Source of the DNA: Pelagibacteraceae bacterium AG-390-M19
GTDB lineage: Bacteria; Pseudomonadota; Alphaproteobacteria; Pelagibacterales; Pelagibacteraceae
Direction: 5' to 3'
NCBI GenBank assembly: GCA_003279765.1
Contig: QCHC01000002.1
Span: 1-50,287, forward strand
Length of the DNA stretch: 50,287 bases
Part shown: one piece after another, positions 39,334 through 49,355 of the stretch
Layout of the letters: every line of letters begins with the position of its first letter
How positions within the stretch are numbered: the first letter of the stretch is position 1
Translations under genes and position numbers: made by a program
The notes under the pieces: model-generated
What the model saw: the letters and a program-made list of their open reading frames with translations, nothing else
The model's database searches: none
What the model was told of the DNA's origin: nothing

Positions 39334-40416
39334 ATGAGCACACCCAAATTTAAAAAATTTAATATAGAAGCTTATAAGCCTGGCAAATCTAAAATTAATA
39401 AAATTAAAAAGGTCATTAAATTGTCAGCTAACGAGTCTGCTCTAGGGATGAGCCCGTTAGCAAAAAAAGCAATATCTAAAAAAAATTTATTATTAGATAA
39501 ATATCCAGATGGAAAATCTACAAATCTTAAAATGGCAATATCCAAAGCTTATAAATGCAATTTTGATAAAATAATATGTGGAGCAGGTTCCGACGAAGTA
39601 ATTCAAATGTTGTGTCAATTGTATCTAAATCCAAAAGATGAAGTGATTGTTCCTCAATATAGTTTTTTAATGTACAGGATTTATGCAAAAATAGTTGGTG
39701 CAAAAGTTGTCTTTGCAAAAGAAAATAAATTCAAAGTTTCAATTGAAGAAATATTGAAAAAAGTATCTAAGAAAACCAAAATAGTTTTTATTGCAAATCC
39801 AAATAATCCAACAGGAACATATTTAACTAAAATAGAAATATTAGAACTTAGAAGAAAGTTGAATAAAAATATATTATTAGTAATTGATGATGCGTACTCA
39901 GAATATATGAAAAATGATGATTACAGCTCTGGTTTAGAATTATTTAAAAATAAAGATAACGTATTTATATTGAGAACATTTTCTAAAATGTTTGGTTTGG
40001 CCTCATTAAGAATTGGCTGGGGATATGGATCGAAACAAATAATTAGAGCGTTAAATGTTATTAAACCACCTTTCAATGTAAATGGCTTGGCCCAAGTTGC
40101 GGCCGCAGAGTCTTTGAAGGATAAGCAATTCATTCAAAAGTCTATTAAACATAATTTAAATTATGCAAATAGATTAAAAAAATTTCTCGAAAAATATAAT
40201 ATTTTTTCAAATGCTGTATCAGCAAATTTTTTACTATTAAATTTTGATGAGTGTAAATATTCAGCAAATTTTCTATACCAAAAATTAAAAAACAAAGGAA
40301 TTATATTAAGATCTACTGAAGATGGTTATCATATTAAAAACAAATTGAGATTAACTATTGGCTCATCTAGAGAAAATTTAATATTCATGAATGTAGTGAG
40401 AAAGATTTTTAATTAA
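39334..40416 (+). CDS. hisC: histidinol-phosphate aminotransferase (or aromatic aminotransferase)
   Basis: A 360-aa PLP-dependent fold-type I aminotransferase of the HisC branch. It shows LSANESALGMSP, CGAGSDEVIQML, ANPNNPTGTY, the aspartate in VIDDAYSEYM and the PLP lysine Lys218 in RTFSKMFGLASLRIGW. It abuts tyrA with no gap, so transamination in phenylalanine/tyrosine synthesis may be its role instead of, or as well as, the histidine step. It is divergent from metX across a 191-bp gap. Confidence 0.9.
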   Translation: MSTPKFKKFNIEAYKPGKSKINKIKKVIKLSANESALGMSPLAKKAISKKNLLLDKYPDGKSTNLKMAISKAYKCNFDKIICGAGSDEVIQMLCQLYLNPKDEVIVPQYSFLMYRIYAKIVGAKVVFAKENKFKVSIEEILKKVSKKTKIVFIANPNNPTGTYLTKIEILELRRKLNKNILLVIDDAYSEYMKNDDYSSGLELFKNKDNVFILRTFSKMFGLASLRIGWGYGSKQIIRALNVIKPPFNVNGLAQVAAAESLKDKQFIQKSIKHNLNYANRLKKFLEKYNIFSNAVSANFLLLNFDECKYSANFLYQKLKNKGIILRSTEDGYHIKNKLRLTIGSSRENLIFMNVVRKIFN

Positions 40417-41313
40417 ATGAAAAATATTTTAATCATAGGGTGTGGTTTACTTGGATCTTCAGTTTTAAGATCTATACATAAAAATAAATTAGCAGATAAA
40501 ATATTTATTTATGAAAAGTCAAAAAAAAATATATCTACAATCAAAAAGCTCAAATTACCTGGAAAAGTAGTTAGTTCATTAAAAGAGGCTGTAACAAAAT
40601 CTAATTTTATTATTTTTTGTACACCAATGAGTGAATACAAAAACATAATTATAAAAATCAATAATTATATTTTACCCAACACATTAATTACTGATGTTGG
40701 TTCATCTAAAATTGAATCATCAAAAATAATAAAAAAATATTTGAAAAAAGGAATTGCTTGGACTTCCAGTCATCCAATTGCTGGTTCTGAAGTAAGTGGA
40801 CCACAGCACGGAAAGAGCAATATGTTCGAGGGTAGATGGTGTATTTTAATTAAAGAAAAAAATACAATTAAAAAAAATTTGAATTCCCTAAAAAAATTTT
40901 GGGAGAAAATTGGATCAAAAGTAACAATCATGTCACCGGAAAAACATGATAAAATTTTTTCAATAACTAGTCATTTGCCTCATTTAATTGCATATAATTT
41001 GGTTAAGTCAGCTCAAGATTTTGAGAAAAAACAAAGCTATGATTTAATTAAATTTAGCGCAGGAGGACTAAGAGATTTTTCAAGAATAGCAGCTTCTAAT
41101 GAAATTATGTGGCGAGATATTTTTTTCAACAACAATAAAAATATTTCAAATGCTATTGATTTATTTATTAAAAATTTGAAATCATTTAAATCTGATATTA
41201 ATTTAAAAAATAATAAATCGATTATTAACAAGCTTATTCAAACTAAAAAAGTCAGATCAAAAATAATTAAACTCAAACAAGATATTAATAAGCCAGATTT
41301 TGGAAGAAGTTAA
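40417..41313 (+). CDS. tyrA: prephenate/arogenate dehydrogenase
   Basis: A 298-aa NAD(P)-dependent enzyme of tyrosine synthesis. It has an N-terminal Rossmann motif GCGLLGSSVLRSI, FCTPMSEY, DVGSSK and SSHPIAGSEVSGPQHG, which is diagnostic of the family. It starts directly after the hisC stop. Whether it prefers prephenate or arogenate is not readable. The 3' end overlaps the convergent NlpC/P60 gene by 4 bp. Confidence 0.93.
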   Translation: MKNILIIGCGLLGSSVLRSIHKNKLADKIFIYEKSKKNISTIKKLKLPGKVVSSLKEAVTKSNFIIFCTPMSEYKNIIIKINNYILPNTLITDVGSSKIESSKIIKKYLKKGIAWTSSHPIAGSEVSGPQHGKSNMFEGRWCILIKEKNTIKKNLNSLKKFWEKIGSKVTIMSPEKHDKIFSITSHLPHLIAYNLVKSAQDFEKKQSYDLIKFSAGGLRDFSRIAASNEIMWRDIFFNNNKNISNAIDLFIKNLKSFKSDINLKNNKSIINKLIQTKKVRSKIIKLKQDINKPDFGRS

Positions 41314-42056
41314 ATTTTAATTTTAGCTATTTTTTTAATTTTAAGTTTTGCTGTGTTTTCAATTCTTTTAATTGTCTTAAGTATAGGCATAATCAAAACT
41401 TTTTTTTCAGGTCCATATGCATGTATCAATTGCTTAGAATTTAAACATATTGCAACGTGCCCTTTCCAAAAAATAATATCTCCCTTTTTATATTTTTTTT
41501 TTATGTTTCCTTTTAAATATTTAATTTGATCCTTAGTATCTCGAGGAAAAAACTTATTATTATAATAGTAAAATATTTGTAATAAGGCTGAGCAATCAAT
41601 TCCTTTATAACTTTTTCCACCCCAGTTATATTTTATATTCAAAAATTTTTTAAGGATTTTAATGAAGTTTTTTTCTTTGAAATTTATATTTTTTATATCT
41701 TTTTTTTTAATCCATTTATTTTTATCAATTCTGGCATAATTTTTATTAGTTTCTTTAACTGACAACTTTGATCCAAGAGATAAAAAAATATTAGTTTTTA
41801 AGTTTGGTTTTTTATAGATGATTGCTTTTAAGCTACTTACTTTATAATTAGCCCTAAATTCTTTTGAATAATTTTTATTTTGAATGTACCCAGTATAATT
41901 ATCAAAATCGGATTTTATTTTTATCCAATTTTTATTTTTAGATAAAATTTTAAATTTTTCTCCATATAATATTTGTGAAGTTACTTCTGAAAATTTAGAA
42001 GATTTTTTATAAATATTAGAAAAACTACCTTTGAAATAAAATCTATTTTGCACCAA
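41310..42056 (-). CDS. NlpC/P60 cysteine peptidase with SH3-type domains
   Basis: A 248-aa protein. The N-terminal half has two bacterial SH3-like repeats (about 1-62 and 70-120, each with GEKFKILSKNKNWIKIK or SKLSVKETNKNYARID patterns). The C-terminal NlpC/P60 domain has Cys155 (GIDCSALLQ), His200 (WKGHVAICL) and His212 (LIHAYG). Such enzymes cut peptidoglycan stem peptides between D-Glu and a diamino acid. No signal peptide is visible, so it may act on imported muropeptides, which fits the AmpG-like permease gene it overlaps by 14 bp. The start is TTG, with GTG one codon later. Confidence 0.88.
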   Translation of the reverse strand: MVQNRFYFKGSFSNIYKKSSKFSEVTSQILYGEKFKILSKNKNWIKIKSDFDNYTGYIQNKNYSKEFRANYKVSSLKAIIYKKPNLKTNIFLSLGSKLSVKETNKNYARIDKNKWIKKKDIKNINFKEKNFIKILKKFLNIKYNWGGKSYKGIDCSALLQIFYYYNNKFFPRDTKDQIKYLKGNIKKKYKKGDIIFWKGHVAICLNSKQLIHAYGPEKKVLIMPILKTIKRIENTAKLKIKKIAKIKI

Positions 42057-43419
42057 TTTTAATTTTATTTTTAATCATCCAAAGGCATATTAGTGAAGGA
42101 ATAACCATAATAGTTGTTAAGACAAAAAATGTTCCCCAATCTCCGTTTAACCAATCTACCAAAGCTCCTGATGATGATGCTAAAGTTGTTCTTCCAGCAG
42201 TTCCTATAGAAGCAAGTAATGCGTATTGTGTTGCTGTATATGTTCGATCGACCAGTAAAGATATAAATGCTACAAATGCAACAGTTGCAAAAGCTGCAGT
42301 AATATCGTCAGCTATAACTGCTATTGCAAATAATAATTCAGATTTACCCGTCCATGCTAAGACAGCAAATAATAGATTTGTAATTGCCATTAATCCTCCT
42401 GCAAAGAACATAGTTTTTATAGTTCCAGCCCTCATGGCCATTACCCCACCAATTAAAGTAAACACAACAGTTGTGATCCAACCCAAACCTTTTGAATAGA
42501 TTGCTATTTGTCCTTTTGAGAAGCCTATTTCTTTATAAAATACAATCGACATTCTACCCATGAATGCTTCTCCAATTTTAAATAAAAAGACAAATCCTAA
42601 AATTCCCGCAGCTATGGCAAAACCATTTTTTTTAAAAAAGCTAATAATGGGCCCACCAATTGTTCCAGTTATATATGCAGCAAAAGTTGTAATAATATTG
42701 CTAGATCCTAATTTACCTTTTATTAGATTGTCAGTTTCCTTTTGTTTTGATTGTCTGTCAGTTTCTATTGGTTCATGAACAAACATTAGGGCAATATTCA
42801 TTAAGATAATCAGTACACCCAATATTAAAAAAGTTGCTTGCCAATAATCTTGGATACCAAGGTTTTCAAAGAACTCTGCAGTAAATAAAGCAACTACACC
42901 ACCTAATTTGTAGCCTGTCCACCAACCAACTACAGCCATTGCGGCACCAGCTGCCATTGATTTACCCTCATTTTCATTAATTTGTTCAATTCTTAATGCA
43001 TCTACTGTTATATCTTGAGTCGCTGATGCTATAGCAATGATTAATCCAACTGTAATTATTAATGCTAAATTTTCTGTAGGATTTATAATACTCCAAACAA
43101 GTAAACTTAATAGAATTACTAATTGCATTAAAACGATCCATCCTCTTCGGTGACCTAATTTTTTAGTTAGTAATGGAATTTGAATTCTATCTATAATCGG
43201 TGCCCAAAGATAATTAAAAGCATAAACTCCGAATATAAGTCCTGCCCATCCAATTGTTGATCTACTTAATCCCTCTTCTTTTAACCAAAGACTTAAACTA
43301 CTAGCAATTAAAACCCAAGGAAATCCACTAATAGCACCAAGTAATAAAATCCTTAGCATTCGAATATCTTTGTAAACTGAAATGGATTCTAACCAGGATG
43401 TTTTTTTTATTTCAGACAT
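42043..43419 (-). CDS. ampG: AmpG-like muropeptide MFS permease
   Basis: A major facilitator with about 12 membrane spans, 458 aa from the preferred ATG at 43419. The track start at 43434 is a TTG inside trkH. AmpG features include LLGAISGFPWVLIASSLSLWLKEEG, FGVYAFNYLWAPIIDRI, QDITVDALRIEQI and VAFISLLVDRTYTATQYALL. AmpG takes anhydromuropeptides from periplasm to cytoplasm for recycling. Its partnership with the NlpC/P60 gene supports that role. Other drug or sugar MFS families are less likely. Confidence 0.85.
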   Translation of the reverse strand: MSEIKKTSWLESISVYKDIRMLRILLLGAISGFPWVLIASSLSLWLKEEGLSRSTIGWAGLIFGVYAFNYLWAPIIDRIQIPLLTKKLGHRRGWIVLMQLVILLSLLVWSIINPTENLALIITVGLIIAIASATQDITVDALRIEQINENEGKSMAAGAAMAVVGWWTGYKLGGVVALFTAEFFENLGIQDYWQATFLILGVLIILMNIALMFVHEPIETDRQSKQKETDNLIKGKLGSSNIITTFAAYITGTIGGPIISFFKKNGFAIAAGILGFVFLFKIGEAFMGRMSIVFYKEIGFSKGQIAIYSKGLGWITTVVFTLIGGVMAMRAGTIKTMFFAGGLMAITNLLFAVLAWTGKSELLFAIAVIADDITAAFATVAFVAFISLLVDRTYTATQYALLASIGTAGRTTLASSSGALVDWLNGDWGTFFVLTTIMVIPSLICLWMIKNKIKIGAK

Positions 43420-43421
43420 AA

Positions 43422-44861
43422 TTAGTTTTTCCAAAATGATGGTAAAAATAATACTAATATTGCAAATAGCTCAAGTCTACCTAAAATCATACCAACTGTT
43501 AAAATCCACTTAGAAAGGTCCGGTAATGAAGAAAAATCTCCATTTGGACCAATTATTGGACCAAGACCAGGCCCAACATTTGAAATTGAAGTAGCCGCAC
43601 CTGAGATAGCAGTAATAAAATCTAAACCAGTTAAGGATAATAGTGCAGTTAGAATAAAAAATATTACAATATAAAAATAAATAAATGAAATAATTGAAGC
43701 TATAAATTTTTCATCTACTGCACTTTGATCATACTTAATTACAAAAATTCCCTTAGGATAAATTATTTTTTTTAATTGATTGAGAATAAATAGATAAAGG
43801 ATTTGAATTCTAAATATTTTTACACCACAAGCTGTAGATCCCGCGCATCCACCAATAAACATTAGGGCAATAAACAAGGTTATAGGAAAACTTCCCCATT
43901 TATCAAATTCTGCATTTACATAACCAGTACCACTTAAGATTGATATAGTATTAAAAAAAATTGATCTTAAATTAAAGTTGTCATGGTTAGAAAATAATAA
44001 GTAAATAGATAAAATAATAACAGTGAATATTATTATTTTTAAAAAAGTTTTAATTTGAATATCATTCAAAAAAATTTTTTTGTTTCCACTTATAAATTTA
44101 ATGTAAGCAATAAAAGGAATACTCCCTAATATAATAAACAACATTGATGAAATTTCGATTTGCAAACTATTAAAGTGACCAATAGATTCGTTGTAGTTAG
44201 AAAAGCCTCCAGTAGCAATTGTAGTCATTGAATGGGTTAAACTATCAAATTTACCCATACCAAATATCCAATAAGTTATTGCACAAAGCCCTGTTAATCC
44301 TGAGTAAATATAAATTAATCTAAGCGCTATTTCTTTAGACTTAGGAAGTATTTTTTCTGAAGAGTCATTACTTGAAATTTTAAATAATTGCATACCACCA
44401 ACATTCATTATTGGCATTAAAGTTATTGCCATTACAATTATTCCAATTCCACCTAGCCATTGTAAAATGGCTCTCCATAAAAGAAGACCCTTTGGTGCGT
44501 TCTCTAAATCTGAGATTATTGTAGATCCTGTAGTAGTAATTCCAGACATGCTCTCAAAAAAAGAGTCTGTAATTGAAAGTTCAATACTAGAGAATACAAA
44601 CGGTAAAGATCCAAATATTGCAATACTAATCCAAGATAGTGCAGTTAATAAGAAAGCTTGTTGAAGATTAAGTTTTTTATCATGATCTAAATTAGATAAA
44701 AAAAATAAAGTTCCAAAGATTATAGTTACAATAGATGACCCTAAGAAAGAAGAGTCTATCTCTGAGTAAAAGAATTGCACTATAATTGGGATGAACATTG
44801 ATACACCCAATATTATTTGCAGAATTCCAAGCGTAAAAAAAACAGTTTTGTAATTAGACAT
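43422..44861 (-). CDS. trkH: Trk-type potassium uptake protein TrkH
   Basis: A 479-aa membrane protein with four M1-P-M2 repeats. The filter-like loops are GITTTGST, TIATGGFSNYN, SGTGYVNAEFDKWG and ISNVGPGLG, and GGCAGSTACGVKIFR is a TrkH/KtrB signature. It forms the K+ channel-like subunit and needs a TrkA-type regulator, which is not in the window. It is divergent from lysK across 87 bp. Confidence 0.94.
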   Translation of the reverse strand: MSNYKTVFFTLGILQIILGVSMFIPIIVQFFYSEIDSSFLGSSIVTIIFGTLFFLSNLDHDKKLNLQQAFLLTALSWISIAIFGSLPFVFSSIELSITDSFFESMSGITTTGSTIISDLENAPKGLLLWRAILQWLGGIGIIVMAITLMPIMNVGGMQLFKISSNDSSEKILPKSKEIALRLIYIYSGLTGLCAITYWIFGMGKFDSLTHSMTTIATGGFSNYNESIGHFNSLQIEISSMLFIILGSIPFIAYIKFISGNKKIFLNDIQIKTFLKIIIFTVIILSIYLLFSNHDNFNLRSIFFNTISILSGTGYVNAEFDKWGSFPITLFIALMFIGGCAGSTACGVKIFRIQILYLFILNQLKKIIYPKGIFVIKYDQSAVDEKFIASIISFIYFYIVIFFILTALLSLTGLDFITAISGAATSISNVGPGLGPIIGPNGDFSSLPDLSKWILTVGMILGRLELFAILVLFLPSFWKN

Positions 44862-44913
44862 TTTGAAAGAACAATATTTTATGGTAAATAAATTTCAACT
44901 CTATAAGAATTAA

Positions 44914-44919
44914 TATAAT
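44914..44919 (+). promoter_or_regulatory. -10 box of probable lysK promoter
   Basis: A perfect TATAAT 29 bp before the lysK ATG in the trkH-lysK divergent gap. No good -35 is visible (TTTCAA at 44893 has a 15-bp spacer), so only the -10 is annotated. Confidence 0.45.
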
Positions 44920-44948
44920 CACTAGTTTAAGGTTTAAAAGAGCAATTC

Positions 44949-46511
44949 ATGATTAAAAAAGATGTACTAGAAAAGACAAGTGCTTGGCCTTTTGTTGAAG
45001 CTAAAAAAATGCTTCGAGAAAGAAAAGCTTTTATAGAAAAAAAAGGTAAGATAACTCTCCAAACAGGATATGGTCCAAGTGGATTGCCACATATTGGTAC
45101 TTTCGGAGAAGTTGCACGAACTTCAATGATGGTTAATGCACTTAATCAACTCACAGATTTACCAACAGAAATTATTACATTTTCAGATGACATGGATGGC
45201 CTGAGAAAAGTTCCAGACAATGTTCCTAATCAAGAATTGTTGCAACAAAATCTTCACAAACCATTAACACAAGTACCTGATCCTTTTCAAAAATTTAATA
45301 GTTTTGGAGAACATAACAATGAAATGTTGAAGGATTTTTTAAACGGTTTTAATTTTAAATATAATTTTAAAAGTTCCACATCTTTGTACAAGGCAGGATT
45401 TTTTAACCCCACTTTAAAAATTATTTTAGAAAATTATGATGGAATAATGAATATTATTTTACCTACACTTGGTAAAGAACGACAAAAAACATACTGTCCT
45501 TTTTTACCAGTGTGTCCTGATACAGGTCAAGTCTTAGAGATACCCGTTATAGAAATTGATCAATCTAATTCTAAAATAATATTCGATAATAAAGGTAAAA
45601 AATTAGAGAGTAGTATTTTAGACGGCAATTGTAAATTGCAGTGGAAAGTAGATTGGGCAATGAGATGGTTTGCTTTAGATATTGATTTTGAAATGTATGG
45701 TAAGGATTTGATTGAAAGTGCAATTTTATCTACAAAAATTATTAATTTATTGGGTAAAAAGAGTCCATCAGGATTTGCATATGAACTTTTTCTAGATGAA
45801 AAGGGTGAGAAAATTTCAAAATCGAAAGGCAATGGAATAACTATTGATCAATGGTTGAAGTATGCTTCACCAGAAAGTTTATCTTTATATATGTATCAAA
45901 ATCCAAAAAGAGCAAAAAAACTTTATAAAGAAATAGTTCCAAAAGCAGTAGACGAATATTTAGACAACATTGAAAAATCTAAAAAGCAGACTGAGCAACA
46001 ATTAGTAATGAATCCAGTGTGGCATGTTCACAATGGAAGTGTTCCAAAAGAAGATATGATTATGAGTTTTTCAATGTTATTGAATTTAGTAGAAACAAGT
46101 AATGCAGATAGTAAAGATTTGCTATGGAAATTTGTAAAGAAATACAAATCTAATATTCAAGAAACTAATTTTCCTATTTTTGATGGATTAGTAAGCTACG
46201 CAATTAGATATTTTAATGATGTAATTAAGTCTCAAAAAAAATACAAAACACCTTCTGAAAGTGAAAAAAAAGCTCTTGAAGCTTTAATTAAAACTTTAGA
46301 AAAATGCAATGATCAAATGCCACCAGAGGAAATTCAAACTTTGATTTATTCAACAGGAAAAGAAAATGGTTATGCTGAAAATTTAAGGGATTGGTTTAAA
46401 CTTATTTACGAAGTGGTTTTTGGTGATGAAAATGGACCAAGAATGGGATTTTTTATAAGTTTTTTTGGTGTTAATGAAACAAAAGACCTTATAATGAGTA
46501 AACTCAAATAA
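44949..46511 (+). CDS. lysK: class I lysyl-tRNA synthetase
   Basis: A 520-aa class I synthetase. The HIGH motif is HIGT (48-51, in GPSGLPHIGTFGE) and the KMSKS motif is KISKS (288-292, GEKISKSKGNG). The fold and sequence are those of archaeal-type LysRS-I, which many alphaproteobacteria carry in place of class II LysS. It charges tRNA-Lys. The stop overlaps the pyrD start by one base. Confidence 0.96.
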   Translation: MIKKDVLEKTSAWPFVEAKKMLRERKAFIEKKGKITLQTGYGPSGLPHIGTFGEVARTSMMVNALNQLTDLPTEIITFSDDMDGLRKVPDNVPNQELLQQNLHKPLTQVPDPFQKFNSFGEHNNEMLKDFLNGFNFKYNFKSSTSLYKAGFFNPTLKIILENYDGIMNIILPTLGKERQKTYCPFLPVCPDTGQVLEIPVIEIDQSNSKIIFDNKGKKLESSILDGNCKLQWKVDWAMRWFALDIDFEMYGKDLIESAILSTKIINLLGKKSPSGFAYELFLDEKGEKISKSKGNGITIDQWLKYASPESLSLYMYQNPKRAKKLYKEIVPKAVDEYLDNIEKSKKQTEQQLVMNPVWHVHNGSVPKEDMIMSFSMLLNLVETSNADSKDLLWKFVKKYKSNIQETNFPIFDGLVSYAIRYFNDVIKSQKKYKTPSESEKKALEALIKTLEKCNDQMPPEEIQTLIYSTGKENGYAENLRDWFKLIYEVVFGDENGPRMGFFISFFGVNETKDLIMSKLK

Positions 46512-47563
46512 TGTATTCAAATTTAAGATCTTTAATTTTCAAATTAGATCCAGAAAAAGCCCATACTTTAGCAATTCAATCTTTAAAATTTAATTTAGTT
46601 TCAAACGTATTTGATGAAAATAAAAATGATACGATTTTTAAAACACAACTATTTGGCAAAGATTTAAGCAATCCAATAGGAATAGCAGCTGGTTTTGACA
46701 AAAATGCAGAAGTTTACAATCCTTTATTTAAATTAGGATTTGGTTTTGTTGAAGTTGGAACTGTTACTCCTTTAAAACAATATGGCAATGAAAAGCCAAG
46801 AGTATTTAGATTAGTTGAAGATCAAGCATTAATAAATAGATTGGGATTCAACAATCAAGGATCTGAAATTATTTTAAATAGAATAAAATCAAATAAAAAA
46901 ATCGGAATACTTGGAGTAAATGTTGGACCAAATAAAGACTCTGATAATAGATTGAATGATTATTTAATTGGATTAGAAAAATTTTACGAAGTTGCTGATT
47001 ATATTACAATTAATATTTCTTCTCCAAATACTGAAAATTTAAGAAATTTTCATGATGAAAATAAATTAAAAGAATTATTAAAATCAATTAAAGATAAGAA
47101 AAATGAACTGAAAACTAATATTCCAATCGTAGTCAAAATTTCTCCAGACATTGATTTAGAGCAAATCGAATTAATATCAGAGATCCTTATAGAAAATGAA
47201 ATATCTGCGATAATTATTTCAAATACATCAGAAAGCACTAGAGATGATTTAAAAAATATTCAACGACATCAAAAAGGAGGCTTGTCAGGAAAGCCAATTG
47301 AAAAAAAATCAAATTTACTTATTAATCAATTCTTTAAATTACTAAATGGTAGAATTAAAATAATTGGGGTGGGAGGTATTGATTCAGGAAAATCTGCCCA
47401 TGATAAATTTTTGTCTGGGGCAGATTATATTCAGCTATATACTGGGATGGTATTTCAAGGACCTAACATTGCCTCAAACATTAAAAAAGAGCTAAAAGAA
47501 TTACTTCTTCGAGATGGAGTGAAAAATATTTCAGAAATCGTTGGAAATAAAACTCTTTCTTAA
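46511..47563 (+). CDS. pyrD: dihydroorotate dehydrogenase (quinone), class 2
   Basis: A 350-aa FMN enzyme of pyrimidine synthesis. The N-terminal amphipathic helices ([20 protein letters not shown]) mark the membrane-associated class 2 form that reduces quinone. It has [33 protein letters not shown], the catalytic serine in [11 protein letters not shown] and [10 protein letters not shown] for FMN phosphate. Length is standard. Confidence 0.97.
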   Translation: MYSNLRSLIFKLDPEKAHTLAIQSLKFNLVSNVFDENKNDTIFKTQLFGKDLSNPIGIAAGFDKNAEVYNPLFKLGFGFVEVGTVTPLKQYGNEKPRVFRLVEDQALINRLGFNNQGSEIILNRIKSNKKIGILGVNVGPNKDSDNRLNDYLIGLEKFYEVADYITINISSPNTENLRNFHDENKLKELLKSIKDKKNELKTNIPIVVKISPDIDLEQIELISEILIENEISAIIISNTSESTRDDLKNIQRHQKGGLSGKPIEKKSNLLINQFFKLLNGRIKIIGVGGIDSGKSAHDKFLSGADYIQLYTGMVFQGPNIASNIKKELKELLLRDGVKNISEIVGNKTLS

Positions 47564-47574
47564 TTTTAATAAAC

Positions 47575-47603
47575 TTGACGCCTTTAATATCTCACCTTAT
47601 ATA
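47575..47603 (+). promoter_or_regulatory. sigma-70-type promoter for rpmB
   Basis: TTGACG (47575-47580), a 17-bp spacer and TATATA (47598-47603) lie between the pyrD stop and the rpmB ATG, which follows 12 bp later. This suggests rpmB is transcribed on its own. The short leader supports the ATG at 47616. Confidence 0.6.
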
Positions 47604-47615
47604 GGCAGTGAAATT

Positions 47616-47927
47616 ATGTCAAAAAAATGCGAACTAACTGGTAAAATTCCTATGAAAGGTCATAACGTTAGTCATGCTAACAATAAGACTAAAAGAAGAT
47701 TTTTACCTAATTTAAAAAAAGTAAAATTTACAAGTGAACTTGCTGGAAGAAGTTTGAAACTAACAGTTAGTAATTCAGGAGTGAGATCAGTTGATAAAAA
47801 AGGAAGTTTTGACGAGTTCTTAAAAACTGTAAAAAATAAAAATATATCTCCAAGATTAAAAAAACTTAAAAAAGTTATTTTATTAAAATCACCATATAAA
47901 AAAAAGCCAGTAGCTAAATCTGCTTAA
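47616..47927 (+). CDS. rpmB: 50S ribosomal protein L28
   Basis: A 103-aa protein starting [20 protein letters not shown], the normal L28 N terminus. The track's upstream TTG start at 47541 would add 25 unrelated residues inside pyrD and is rejected. [15 protein letters not shown] and [12 protein letters not shown] follow. It keeps only one of the cysteines of zinc-type L28. The stop overlaps the next gene by one base. Confidence 0.96.
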   Translation: MSKKCELTGKIPMKGHNVSHANNKTKRRFLPNLKKVKFTSELAGRSLKLTVSNSGVRSVDKKGSFDEFLKTVKNKNISPRLKKLKKVILLKSPYKKKPVAKSA

Positions 47928-48481
47928 TGAATAAATTATTTATAAGCCTATCTTTAATGATGGGTATGGTTGTTTTATCCTCAAATTATCTTGTTCAGTT
48001 TCCAATAAATTATTACGGATTAAGTGAAATTCTTACTTATGGAGCTTTTAGTTATCCTGTAGCTTTTTTGATAACCGATTTAGCAAATAGATCTTATGGA
48101 AAAATAATTGCAAGAAAAATAGTTTATTTTGGTTTTTTTATAGGGATTATTTTTACTCTGTTTTTTTCAACAAACTTCGAAGATTTAATATCTATAAGAA
48201 TTGCAATTGGATCAGGAATCGCTTTCCTTACAGCCCAATTACTTGATATTCAAATATTTGATCGTCTAAGAAAAAAACAGTGGTTTGTTGCTCCGCTAAC
48301 TTCATCATTAATTGGTTCAACTGTTGATACCTTTTTATTTTTCTCAATATCATTTTATGGAACAGGAGTCCCTTGGGTAACTTTATCTCTAGGTGATTTA
48401 GGAGTTAAAATACTAGTAGCACTAATAATGTTAATACCATTTAGAATGTTATTAAAAATATTTAAACCAATTAAAGCTTAA
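47927..48481 (+). CDS. yhhQ: queuosine precursor transporter (VUT/YhhQ family)
   Basis: A 184-aa membrane protein with about six spans. Family segments are GLSEILTYGAFSYPVAFLITDLANRSYGKI, IASGI-like GSGIAFLTAQLLDIQIFDRLR, and PLTSSLIGSTVDTFLFFSISF. YhhQ-type proteins import 7-cyano-7-deazaguanine or related precursors for tRNA queuosine. The 3' end overlaps the convergent agmatinase-family gene by 4 bp. Confidence 0.88.
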   Translation: MNKLFISLSLMMGMVVLSSNYLVQFPINYYGLSEILTYGAFSYPVAFLITDLANRSYGKIIARKIVYFGFFIGIIFTLFFSTNFEDLISIRIAIGSGIAFLTAQLLDIQIFDRLRKKQWFVAPLTSSLIGSTVDTFLFFSISFYGTGVPWVTLSLGDLGVKILVALIMLIPFRMLLKIFKPIKA

Positions 48482-49353
48482 TACAAAAATTTATAAGATA
48501 AAATTTTATAAGCTAATTTAGCAACAAGAAAATTATAGGAATTAAATCCTTTAATTGGAGAAAGTTCATTAATGTCAGCTCCAACTATATTTGAATTTTT
48601 TGCAGCAATTTTAATTATCTCTAATGTCTCGTCCCACAACAATCCACCTGGTTCAGGTGTACCAGTTGCTGGCATAATACTTGAATCTAATCCGTCTACA
48701 TCAAACGTTAAGTAAACAGTCTTATTTTTTATTAATTTTTTAAATTTATTTAAATTCCATTTTTTTTTATCTTTTGCCCAAAAGATATCTATTCTATTTG
48801 AATTTTTTTTCAAAAATGGAATTTCACTCTCTGATATATTTCTAATTCCAAAAGAAATTAAAGATACATTTTTATAATCTAAACATCTTCTTATTGCCGA
48901 TGCATGTGAAAATTTTTCACCATTATAACTTTCACGTAAATCTGCGTGCGCGTCAAAATGTAAAAGACAAATATTTTTATATTTTTTTGTAAAAGGAACA
49001 ATGCATCCTGGTGTAATTGAATGTTCACCACCAAAAGTCATTGGAAATAGTTTTTTATCTAAAATTTCCCCATTTATTTTAGAAATTTTATTTAATGCTA
49101 CTTTGATATTTTTATCAATTTTGAATGGTTTTAATGTCTTTATACCTATTTTTTTGTAAGGTTCACAATTTAGTTCCTCATCATAAAGTTCAACTTGGTG
49201 AGAAGCTTTAATAATTTCTTTTGGTCCATTTTTTGTTCCACCGCCATAACTAACTGTTTTTTCAAGTCCAAATGGAACGACTACTACTTTTTCTTTGAAG
49301 TTGAATGTATTATCAATTCCCAAGAAACCATGTTTGTTTGATAAATATTTCAA
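48478..49353 (-). CDS. speB: agmatinase/arginase-family ureohydrolase
   Basis: A 291-aa binuclear manganese hydrolase. Metal ligands appear in GGEHSIT (His111), HFDAHAD (Asp134, His136, Asp138) and TFDVDGLDSS. The TGTPEPGGLLWDE segment is conserved in the family. Agmatinase gives putrescine plus urea; arginase, guanidinobutyrase and related activities share the same motifs. It lies two bases after a deoxyhypusine synthase-like gene, favouring a polyamine role. Confidence 0.88.
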   Translation of the reverse strand: MKYLSNKHGFLGIDNTFNFKEKVVVVPFGLEKTVSYGGGTKNGPKEIIKASHQVELYDEELNCEPYKKIGIKTLKPFKIDKNIKVALNKISKINGEILDKKLFPMTFGGEHSITPGCIVPFTKKYKNICLLHFDAHADLRESYNGEKFSHASAIRRCLDYKNVSLISFGIRNISESEIPFLKKNSNRIDIFWAKDKKKWNLNKFKKLIKNKTVYLTFDVDGLDSSIMPATGTPEPGGLLWDETLEIIKIAAKNSNIVGADINELSPIKGFNSYNFLVAKLAYKILSYKFLY

Positions 49354-49355
49354 TT

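Noticed and set aside
43420-43434. Upstream TTG start of the ampG-like gene
   Set aside because: It overlaps trkH by 13 bp. The ATG at 43419 immediately after the trkH stop is more natural.
47541-47615. Upstream TTG start of rpmB
   Set aside because: It adds 25 residues unlike L28, overlaps pyrD and would start upstream of the apparent rpmB promoter.
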